This document shows, piece by piece, positions 1 through 4,068 of a DNA stretch of 5,084 bases (its first letter is position 1; each line of letters begins with the position of its first letter). Location of the stretch: the NCBI GenBank assembly GCA_946886325.1, contig CAMPIK010000236.1, forward strand, positions 1 to 5,084, read 5' to 3'. The translations under genes were made by a program, and so were the position numbers. The notes beneath the pieces are model-generated. The model was given only the letters and a program-made list of their open reading frames with translations. It had not been told where the DNA came from and searched no databases. Source of the stretch: an uncultured Shinella sp. GTDB taxonomy: Bacteria > Pseudomonadota > Alphaproteobacteria > Rhizobiales > Rhizobiaceae.

Positions 1-141
1 GGTCAGGAGGGCCAGCTGCGCTTCGTCCACCAAGGCAATACCACCATCATCATCGGCAGCACCGATACCGATAAAGCGGCCGAGTTCTCGATCCAACTCA
101 CTGGAAAAATCGGGCTGCTGGCAGGCGATTTTCTTCTCTAG
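1..141 (+). CDS. C-terminal end of an RTX/serralysin-type secreted protein (5' truncated by window)
   Basis: Frame 1 is open from the first base to a TAG at 139-141 and gives 46 residues. The peptide reads GQEGQLRFVHQGN, then TTIIIGSTDTDKAAEFSIQL, and ends AGDFLL. This matches the typical C-terminus of hemolysin-type calcium-binding (RTX, peptidase M10 C-terminal) proteins: a GQLR-(Y/F)V strand, an 'I.GD.D.D..ADF.I.L.G' stretch and a terminal hydrophobic DF(V/I/L)L. In that family the end acts as an uncleaved signal for type I (ABC exporter) secretion. The usual second D of the GDTDGDG turn is replaced here (GSTDTDKAA), so calcium binding in this last segment may be weakened. The catalytic or effector part lies outside the window, so the overall function (protease, adhesin, other) cannot be told. 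The family call rests on recognised pattern rather than a search. Confidence 0.7.
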   Translation, partial: GQEGQLRFVHQGNTTIIIGSTDTDKAAEFSIQLTGKIGLLAGDFLL

Positions 142-312
142 CGCGCGACAAGGCATAGCGCCGACATCGCCCCCACCTGAGTGATGCCGGAGCATAGGCT
201 GGAGTGATGCAGTCTATGTGGGGCGGTGTCGGGGCGTAAGGTCCATTACGGAACATGAACACGACGCATTACGCCGTATGATCGGCTTCAATTTTTGATT
301 TTATTGAATTTT
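142..312. other. Structured intergenic region between the RTX gene and tRNA-Met
   Basis: I see no gene here. The main object is a long imperfect inverted repeat: 163-176 pairs with 218-230 (13 bp, one G-T wobble at 167/226, C174 bulged) and extends outward through 161-162/231-232 and, past a two-base bulge, 159-160/235-236. Its loop holds a 9-bp direct repeat GAGTGATGC (179-187 and 202-210). A second set follows: CGTAA-6-TTACG (235-250), GGCGTAA/TTACGCC (233-239/269-275) and a direct repeat CATTACG (244-250, 267-273). At 287-308 a weak AT stem TTCAAT-10-ATTGAA precedes TTTTT. The strong stem could end RTX transcription, but it has no adjacent T-tract. A palindromic dispersed repeat is equally possible. 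Confidence 0.6.
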
Positions 313-389
313 TGGTAGCGGAGGAGGGATTCGAACCCCCGACACAAGGATTATGATTCCTCTGCTCTAACCTACTGAGCTACTCCGCC
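313..389 (-). tRNA. tRNA-Met (anticodon CAU), elongator type
   Basis: The reverse complement folds into a complete 77-nt cloverleaf with an encoded CCA end (313-315). The acceptor stem is GGCGGAG/CTCCGCT, with a G1-U72 wobble. The D arm is GCTC-AGTAGGTTA-GAGC. The anticodon stem GAGGA/TCCTT encloses the loop ATCATAA, placing CAT at 34-36. The T arm carries GGTTCGAATCC. It is not an initiator tRNA, because position 1 pairs and the anticodon stem lacks the three consecutive G-C pairs. CAU is also read by tRNA-Ile2 after lysidine modification; the overall sequence looks like rhizobial elongator tRNA-Met, but identity elements were judged by eye only. Confidence 0.95.
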
Positions 390-442
390 GCCGGCGGGAC
401 GGGAGGCGCTTGGGAAGCGTGTTTTCCGTCCGGGTGGGCGGC

Positions 443-471
443 TTATAGGGCGGGGCTTGGCCGGGTGTCAA
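443..471 (-). promoter_or_regulatory. Sigma-70 promoter of tRNA-Met
   Basis: On the minus strand TTGACA (471-466) is followed by a 17-bp spacer and CTATAA (448-443). This is nearly the rhizobial housekeeping consensus CTTGAC-17-CTATAT; the base before TTGAC is C, which completes CTTGAC. Transcription would start near 436, giving a leader of roughly 45 nt to be trimmed from the tRNA 5' end at 389. The promoter lies in the gap after mnmA, so the tRNA need not depend on mnmA readthrough. Confidence 0.85.
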
Positions 472-526
472 GCGCGGTGCGGGCAAAAAGTCTGTTGTCC
501 GCAAGGGCTTTGGGATCGTGCGCGGC

Positions 527-1723
527 TCAGGCCGCCACGGGCGCGGCGAGCAGGCGTTTCAGCGCCGCTTCCGCCGCCTCCGCGCGCTCGGAACGGGCGA
601 TGAAGCCGCCGCCGTAGACGCGGGAATCCTCGCCCTCGCCGGAATAGAGCGCGCAGGCCTGTCCGGGCGCAACGCCGGCCTCGCCCTCCTCCAGGTCGAC
701 ATAGATGCCGTCGGGGCCGGCGAAGACGCGGGCCGGGCGCGGCGGGCGCGTCGAGCGCACCTTGGCGTAACAGTCGAAGCCGCCCGCGGCCGCCTCGGCA
801 AGGTCGCCGTCGCCCAGCCAGTTGACGTCGCGCAGGTAGAGCCTGCGCGTATCGAGCGCCTCCTTCGGGCCGACGACGACCCGGCGCGAGCGCGCATCGA
901 GAAAGACGACATAGAGCGGATCGCCGGTGGCGATGCCGATGCCGCGGCGCTGGCCGATCGTATAGTGCAGGATGCCCTCATGCGTGCCGAGCACCCGCCC
1001 GTCGATATGCACGATCTCGCCCGACAGCGCCGCATTCGGCTTCAGCTTGGAGACGATGTCGGAATATTTGCCCTGCGGCACGAAGCAGATGTCCTGGCTG
1101 TCGGCCTTCTTGGCGACGACGAGCCCCATCTCGGCGGCCAGCGCCCGCGTCTCGGCCTTGGAGAGATGGCCGAGCGGAAAGCGCAGGTAGTCGATCTGCT
1201 CCTGCGTGGTGGCGAAGAGGAAATAGCTCTGGTCGCGCTCGGCATCGACGGGGCGATAGAGCGCGCGCCGGCCGGGATCGGCGGCGGTCGGGTTCGGCCG
1301 CGAGCGGATATAGTGGCCGGTCGCCAGCGCATCGGCGCCGAGGTCCTTCGCCGTCGCCAGAAGATCGGCGAACTTGACGGTCTGGTTGCAGGCGACGCAG
1401 GGGATCGGCGTCTCGCCGGCAATGTAGCTTTCGGCGAAGGGATTGATCACCGTCTCGCGAAAGCGCTTCTCGTAGTCGAGCACGTAATGCGGAATGCCGA
1501 GCGTCTCGCAGACCCGGCGCGCGTCGTCGATGTCCTGGCCGGCGCAGCAGGAGCCCGCCCGGTGCACGGCGGCGCCATGATCGTAGAGCTGCAGCGTGAT
1601 GCCGAGAACGTCATAGCCTTCGCGCTTCAGGAGGCCGGCCACGACGGAACTGTCCACGCCGCCGGACATGGCGACGACGACGCGCGTCTCTTCGGGCTTC
1701 CTGTCGAAATCCAGACTGTTCAC
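527..1723 (-). CDS. mnmA: tRNA-specific 2-thiouridylase MnmA
   Basis: The 398-residue product is the cytoplasmic enzyme that adenylates and then thiolates C2 of the wobble uridine U34 in tRNA-Lys, -Glu and -Gln, taking sulfur from a persulfide relay. The PP-loop SGGVDSS lies at residues 20-26. PCVACN (108-113) contains Cys112, equivalent to the nucleophile Cys102 of E. coli MnmA. GHY is at 136-138 and DQSYFL at 165-170. DSQDICF (208-214) carries Cys213, the second catalytic cysteine (E. coli Cys199). TIGQRRGIG (255-263) marks the central domain, followed by the C-terminal beta-barrel. Length is slightly above the usual 360-380 because of short tails. The start is a GTG at 1723: the next in-frame Met (19) directly precedes the PP-loop and would remove the first strand. 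Shine-Dalgarno pairing is weak (GGAACG). The TGA lies in the loop of a small hairpin (522-535). Confidence 0.97.
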   Translation of the reverse strand: MNSLDFDRKPEETRVVVAMSGGVDSSVVAGLLKREGYDVLGITLQLYDHGAAVHRAGSCCAGQDIDDARRVCETLGIPHYVLDYEKRFRETVINPFAESYIAGETPIPCVACNQTVKFADLLATAKDLGADALATGHYIRSRPNPTAADPGRRALYRPVDAERDQSYFLFATTQEQIDYLRFPLGHLSKAETRALAAEMGLVVAKKADSQDICFVPQGKYSDIVSKLKPNAALSGEIVHIDGRVLGTHEGILHYTIGQRRGIGIATGDPLYVVFLDARSRRVVVGPKEALDTRRLYLRDVNWLGDGDLAEAAAGGFDCYAKVRSTRPPRPARVFAGPDGIYVDLEEGEAGVAPGQACALYSGEGEDSRVYGGGFIARSERAEAAEAALKRLLAAPVAA

Positions 1724-1768
1724 GGGCTTTGCGTTCCGGCCCTTGGCCGCCGGAACCGCCGGCAGGCT

Positions 1769-1795
1769 TCAGGGTGCTGTTGAAAACCGGTCCAT
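1769..1795 (-). CDS. Candidate 8-codon leader ORF upstream of mnmA
   Basis: On the minus strand a GGAGG ribosome-binding site (1806-1802) sits 6 nt before an ATG (1795-1793). The ORF encodes MDRFSTAP and stops at TGA (1771-1769), 45 nt before the mnmA GTG. The Shine-Dalgarno match is better than that of mnmA itself. The ATG lies in the loop and right arm of a hairpin (1789-1803). If transcription starts near 1806, the GGAGG would be at the very 5' end of the RNA. It contains no Lys, Glu or Gln codon, so it does not directly sense MnmA's tRNA substrates. The ORF is so short that chance is a real alternative. Confidence 0.25.
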   Translation of the reverse strand: MDRFSTAP

Positions 1796-1802
1796 ACCGG
1801 AC

Positions 1803-1838
1803 CTCCGGGCGACATATAGAAACTTGTGTCGCCCGGAG
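1803..1838. repeat. Perfect 12-bp inverted repeat spanning the mnmA promoter
   Basis: The arms CTCCGGGCGACA (1803-1814) and TGTCGCCCGGAG (1827-1838) are exact reverse complements separated by 12 bp. One arm covers the start-site side of the -10 hexamer; the other reaches into the -35 hexamer. Centre-to-centre arm distance is 24 bp, a little over two helical turns, the geometry of a dimeric repressor operator. In a read-through transcript from the upstream regulator gene it would fold into a strong hairpin. Confidence 0.85.
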
Positions 1839-1842
1839 CAAG
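1814..1842 (-). promoter_or_regulatory. Candidate mnmA promoter
   Basis: On the minus strand CTTGCT (1842-1837), a 17-bp spacer and CTATAT (1819-1814) match the rhizobial sigma-70 consensus CTTGAC-17-CTATAT with two mismatches in the -35 and none in the -10. The start would be near 1806, leaving a leader of about 80 nt before the mnmA GTG. The promoter is almost entirely inside the inverted repeat 1803-1838, which suggests that a bound protein could block it. Confidence 0.65.
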
Positions 1843-1846
1843 GGAG

Positions 1847-1870
1847 GGCCGGAGCCTCGCAGTTCCGGCC
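1847..1870 (-). other. GC-rich hairpin upstream of the mnmA promoter
   Basis: GGCCGGA (1847-1853) and TCCGGCC (1864-1870) form a perfect 7-bp inverted repeat with a 10-nt loop. It lies immediately upstream of the -35 of the mnmA promoter and downstream of the LuxR-type gene. It has no T-tract, so its role as a terminator is doubtful. It is one of four consecutive palindromes in this 212-bp gap. Confidence 0.5.
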
Positions 1871-1886
1871 GCGAAAACAGGCCGCG

Positions 1887-1909
1887 CCTCCCGGGTCCGC
1901 CGCGGGAGG
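1887..1909 (-). terminator. Possible terminator of the LuxR-type gene
   Basis: CCTCCCG (1887-1893) and CGGGAGG (1903-1909) form a perfect 7-bp inverted repeat with a 9-nt loop, 26 bp beyond the LuxR-type stop codon. On the minus strand TGTTTT follows, but only about 7 nt after the stem. That is too far for a textbook intrinsic terminator, so this is a best guess. Confidence 0.35.
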
Positions 1910-1935
1910 GGCCATGTCTTCGCAAGGGGATTTGA

Positions 1936-2685
1936 TCAGATGAGCTTCAGCCGCATGGCGCAGGCGATCGCCTGCATCCGGTTGACCGCCTCGAGCTTGC
2001 GGGTGGCGCTCTTGAAATAGCTGCTCACCGTATAGACCGAGATGCCGAGGATGATGGCGATCTCGTCGCTGCTCTTGCCGGCCGCCGCCCAGCGCAGACA
2101 TTCGATCTCGCGCGAGGAAAGCTTGTCGCGCGCGCTGCCGCCGGTGGAAAAGGTCTTTTCGAGGCATTCGAAGAGCTGCACGGCGGCAAAGTAGAATTCC
2201 GCCATCTCGCCGCGCGCGACCGGTCCCCGCTTGCCGGAGAACACCATCGCATAGGCCTCGCCCTCGGTGGAATGCAGCAGGAAGGCGGTGGAGGCCGCAA
2301 GCCCGTGCCGCTCGGCAAGGGCGGCCACTTCGTCGGCCTGAAGCGAGCTTGCGCCGGCCGGCGCCAGGAAATGCGCGTCGCCCTGCACCGGGCGCTTGGT
2401 CGCCGCGGTTTCGACGACGAGCCGGCTCGTTGCGAAAAAGCCGAAGGAATCGTAGCCCCGCACGAGTTCGGACGGCCAGTTGCTGACGACGAGGCGCTCG
2501 GAGAAGCGCTGCTGTTCGTTGGCCGGCATGCGCACGATGAGGAAATGGCTGAAGCCGAAATGGTTTGCGCACTGGCGCATGAGGTGCAGCACCTCGTATT
2601 CGGTCCGCACGCTCTCGATATTGGCGGTCGACAGGAATTCAGGCGACCAGCCATGCTGCATCAGCATCTTGTCAGGATCTCTCAT
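1936..2685 (-). CDS. LuxR-type transcriptional regulator with degenerate autoinducer-binding domain
   Basis: The 249-residue protein has the two-domain layout of LuxR/TraR proteins. Residues about 20-165 form the PAS-like sensory domain. Residues 189-249 are a GerE helix-turn-helix that begins LSSREIECLRWAAAGKSS and continues through TVSSYFKSATRKL (219-231). In an ungapped by-eye alignment to TraR, the segment NWPSELVRGY...TSRLVV puts Leu74, Ser87 and Arg88 where TraR has Trp57, Asp70 and Pro71; only Tyr78 (TraR Tyr61) is kept, and TraR Trp85 and Gly113 also seem absent. It may therefore be a LuxR 'solo' with another ligand, or none. The ATG at 2685 is preceded by GGAAACGG; a longer form from a GTG at 2781 (281 aa) has no ribosome-binding site and a cysteine-rich start unlike the family. 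The target genes are unknown. It is divergent from sciP and co-directional with mnmA, which has its own promoter. Confidence 0.88.
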   Translation of the reverse strand: MRDPDKMLMQHGWSPEFLSTANIESVRTEYEVLHLMRQCANHFGFSHFLIVRMPANEQQRFSERLVVSNWPSELVRGYDSFGFFATSRLVVETAATKRPVQGDAHFLAPAGASSLQADEVAALAERHGLAASTAFLLHSTEGEAYAMVFSGKRGPVARGEMAEFYFAAVQLFECLEKTFSTGGSARDKLSSREIECLRWAAAGKSSDEIAIILGISVYTVSSYFKSATRKLEAVNRMQAIACAMRLKLI

Positions 2686-2771
2686 TTTCCGTTTCCAGTT
2701 GCCGGCAGTCCACCGGCCAGGTGTTCTCGTTCGATCCGGAAAATTTCGGCATATCCCACACTTGCAGCATT

Positions 2772-2793
2772 CGTCGTGCACAAAAACACGACG
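2772..2793. repeat. 7-bp inverted repeat upstream of the LuxR-type gene
   Basis: CGTCGTG (2772-2778) and CACGACG (2787-2793) are perfect reverse complements around an 8-bp A-rich spacer. The element lies about 90 bp upstream of the LuxR-type ATG, a plausible place for an operator, possibly autoregulatory. No consensus I know matches it. Confidence 0.45.
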
Positions 2794-3038
2794 GCGTCAC
2801 TCCCTGGAAGGAAATGACGCTTCGATTCATGACATATGGATACCGCCAGGAGGTTTCCGGTGACATCTCTTCGATGCCGGCCTCCGAATTTGAGCGCGTC
2901 CTATCAGCTTTTATTCAAAATTGAAACTAGTAATTTGCATGGCTCCCATGCGTTGCAGGAAGAGGCCGGGCGAACCGGCGGTTTAAACTGCGCCGATTTG
3001 GAGCAACCGTCCCGCTTCGAACGAAGTCGCTCAAATGA

Positions 3039-3053
3039 TTAGCAAATTGTTAC
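3039..3053 (+). promoter_or_regulatory. CtrA-like box 1 upstream of sciP
   Basis: TTAG-CAAATTG-TTAC has the two half-sites and exact 7-bp spacing of the alphaproteobacterial CtrA box (TTAA-N7-TTAAC), with one mismatch in each TTAA half. It starts 22 bp before box 2, about two helical turns, so two CtrA dimers could bind the same face of the DNA. CtrA control of sciP is known in Caulobacter; here it is inferred. Confidence 0.4.
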
Positions 3054-3060
3054 GGCCGGC

Positions 3061-3091
3061 TTAGGCAATTTTTAAATGTGGCGGACTAGAG
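3061..3091 (+). promoter_or_regulatory. CtrA-like box 2 and probable sciP promoter
   Basis: TTAG-GCAATTT-TTAA (3061-3075) matches TTAA-N7-TTAA with a single mismatch. A weak -10 candidate, CTAGAG (3086-3091), lies 10 bp downstream, which puts the box over the -35 position. That is where CtrA sits at activated Caulobacter promoters, which usually lack a good -35; none is seen here. A start near 3098 would give a leader of about 30 nt. Confidence 0.5.
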
Positions 3092-3128
3092 TGGGTCCAT
3101 ATGGTCTTGTGTGTATGTAGAGAGTCCT

Positions 3129-3404
3129 ATGACCGAAATGATACGACCGCGTGTGAAATATGTCATCGGCCCCGATGGCAGTCCCCTGACGATCGCCGAT
3201 CTGCCCCCGGCCAACACGCGGCGCTGGGTCATCCGCCGCAAGGCTGAAGTGGTCGCCGCCGTCCGGGGCGGCCTGCTCAGCCTCGAAGAGGCCTGCGACC
3301 GCTACACGCTGACGGTCGAGGAATTTCTCTCCTGGCAGGCCTCCATCAACGATCACGGCCTCGCTGGCCTGCGCACCACGCGCATCCAGCAATACCGGCA
3401 CTGA
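3129..3404 (+). CDS. sciP: SciP, CtrA inhibitory protein (DUF1153 family)
   Basis: The 91-residue product matches SciP almost throughout. RPRVKYVIGPDGSPLT is at residues 6-21, the basic stretch RRWVIRRKAEVVAAVRGG at 31-48, a helix-turn-helix at about 48-70 (GLLSLEEACDRYTLTVEEF), and HGLAGLRTTRIQQYR at 76-90. In Caulobacter SciP binds CtrA and blocks its activation of target promoters, and also contacts DNA, helping set the timing of CtrA-dependent genes in the cell cycle. Full length for the family is about 90 residues. The ATG at 3129 is preferred over an in-frame GTG at 3111 because the family starts MTE..RPRVKYV. Ribosome binding would use the AGAGAG stretch just upstream. Two CtrA-like boxes and a GANTC site lie upstream. 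The gene converges on the PqiA-like gene. Confidence 0.95.
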   Translation: MTEMIRPRVKYVIGPDGSPLTIADLPPANTRRWVIRRKAEVVAAVRGGLLSLEEACDRYTLTVEEFLSWQASINDHGLAGLRTTRIQQYRH

Positions 3405-3424
3405 CCGGAACCGATCCCGTTTCG

Positions 3425-3450
3425 CTGCGGCCGCCTCAGTGCGGCCGCAG
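3425..3450. terminator. Perfect 10-bp hairpin between convergent sciP and the PqiA-like gene
   Basis: CTGCGGCCGC (3425-3434) and GCGGCCGCAG (3441-3450) are exact reverse complements around a 6-nt loop CTCAGT, with a further G-T pair outside. It starts 20 bp after the sciP stop and could end transcription from both sides. There is no T-tract on either strand, so it may act by structure alone. The PqiA-like stop codon lies in the loop and one arm encodes that protein's last residues. Confidence 0.55.
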
Positions 3451-3885
3451 TCGCATTTGCAGGATGCCCGTCATGACGGCCGACGCCGCATAGAACCACA
3501 GCCCCGGCTGGGTGAAGGCCGTGGCCATGCCGCTCGTCTTTGCCGCGACAATCACCAGCGCCACCAGCATCACATCCATCATCGACCATTTGCCGAGGAT
3601 CGGCAGCAGCCGCGCCACCGCGCGATCCTGCCGTCCTCCGGCCGACGGCGCCGTTGCCTCGATGGCGATGCCGATCAGCTTGGCGATCGGAAAGACGATG
3701 GACAACAGCGCGATCACCACCGCCAGAGCCGGGCTGCCTTGCGACCAGAGCGACGTGACGATGCCGATCAGCGATGGCGTCTCGGAAAAGAAATAGAGCT
3801 TTTCGAAGCGGACGAGCGGCAGAACGAGGCCGAGCGCAAGGCAGAAGGCGGACGCGACGAGAAAAAGCGGAACGATCCAGACCAT
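3436..3885 (-). CDS. Single-domain PqiA (paraquat-inducible protein A)-like membrane protein
   Basis: The 149-residue inner-membrane protein has about four hydrophobic segments (near 3-24, 51-75, 103-117 and 127-144). It carries the PqiA signature: SPALAVVIALLSIVFPIAKL (51-70) and GKWSMMDVMLVALVIVAAK (98-116), followed by the pre-TM4 stretch FTQPGLWFY. PqiA and YebS in E. coli have two such domains plus zinc-ribbon cysteines and work with MCE-domain proteins (PqiB/YebT) in lipid transport between the two membranes. This protein has one domain, no CXXC pairs and no MCE partner nearby, so its function cannot be carried over directly. The ATG at 3885 begins just before TM1; no good Shine-Dalgarno sequence is seen. 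It has its own promoter, is divergent from the cupin gene and converges on sciP. The stop codon lies in a hairpin loop. Confidence 0.85.
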   Translation of the reverse strand: MVWIVPLFLVASAFCLALGLVLPLVRFEKLYFFSETPSLIGIVTSLWSQGSPALAVVIALLSIVFPIAKLIGIAIEATAPSAGGRQDRAVARLLPILGKWSMMDVMLVALVIVAAKTSGMATAFTQPGLWFYAASAVMTGILQMRLRPH

Positions 3886-3911
3886 GGCGAAGCTCGGTTG
3901 CGGATGGCCCT

Positions 3912-3940
3912 ACATAGGCGCGTTCGCCGCCGCCGTGAAG
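3912..3940 (-). promoter_or_regulatory. Promoter of the PqiA-like gene
   Basis: On the minus strand CTTCAC (3940-3935), a 17-bp spacer and CTATGT (3917-3912) match the rhizobial CTTGAC-17-CTATAT consensus with one mismatch per hexamer. The start near 3905 would leave a short leader of about 20 nt. Nothing resembling a SoxR site is visible, so paraquat induction is not indicated. Confidence 0.6.
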
Positions 3941-3983
3941 GCCGGCTGCACCCTGTTCCACCGTGAACCGGTTTGTCCGCAGG

Positions 3984-4011
3984 CTTGATTTCGCGCGACC
4001 GTGGGCTACCG
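3984..4011 (+). promoter_or_regulatory. Possible promoter of the cupin-GNAT unit
   Basis: CTTGAT (3984-3989), a 16-bp spacer and CTACCG (4006-4011) resemble CTTGAC-17-CTATAT. The -35 is good, but the -10 is weak and the spacing is one short. It points toward the cupin start at 4069 and would give a leader of about 50 nt. Confidence 0.3.
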
Positions 4012-4068
4012 TCTGCCCCATCGGCGGCACCGCGGTTCGCGGGCGGCCAGGCATCGGGAGTAGCAAAA

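Larger units (their letters stand above)
2686..3128. other. 443-bp divergent intergenic region between the LuxR-type gene and sciP
   Basis: No gene is convincing here. Symmetric elements are frequent: GCCGG-7-CCGGC (2701-2717), just upstream of the LuxR-type start; CGTCGTG-8-CACGACG (2772-2793); TTCAA-2-TTGAA (2915-2925); a perfect GCATGG-CTC-CCATGC hairpin (2937-2951); GCCGG-5-CCGGC (2965-2979); and CGGC-GGTTTAAACTGC-GCCG (2976-2995), centred on the 8-bp palindrome GTTTAAAC (2981-2988). AT content rises sharply after about 3030, where the CtrA-like boxes lie. GANTC methylation sites occur at 2824-2828 and 3122-3126. I found no clear sigma-70 promoter for the LuxR-type gene. Confidence 0.6.

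Noticed and set aside
287..313. AT-rich stem TTCAAT-10-ATTGAA followed by TTTTT as a plus-strand terminator
   Set aside because: A six-pair, mostly A-T stem with a 10-nt loop is too weak, and it runs into the tRNA CCA end.
313..389. tRNA-Met 3' end as an integration (att) site of a genomic island
   Set aside because: No second copy of the tRNA 3' end and no integrase gene is present in the window.
518..1783. 421-codon open frame on the plus strand antisense to mnmA
   Set aside because: It is a high-GC shadow of mnmA: it recognises no family, is rich in Arg/Ala/Gly, and mnmA shows all catalytic motifs on the other strand.
2686..2781. GTG-started N-terminal extension of the LuxR-type protein
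   Set aside because: There is no ribosome-binding site before 2781 and the extra residues (Cys-rich) are unlike the family; ATG 2685 has GGAAACGG upstream.
2814..2924. Small plus-strand ORF (ATG at 2814 or 2829) ending VLSAFIQN in the luxR-type/sciP spacer
   Set aside because: GGAAGGA lies only 1 nt from the first ATG and 16 nt from the second, third-position GC is only about half, unlike the neighbouring genes, and no family is recognised.
3353..4066. 237-codon minus-strand frame and the plus-strand frame 3439-3966 over the PqiA-like gene
   Set aside because: Both are Arg-rich shadows; the PqiA-like frame has transmembrane segments, the family motif and a promoter.
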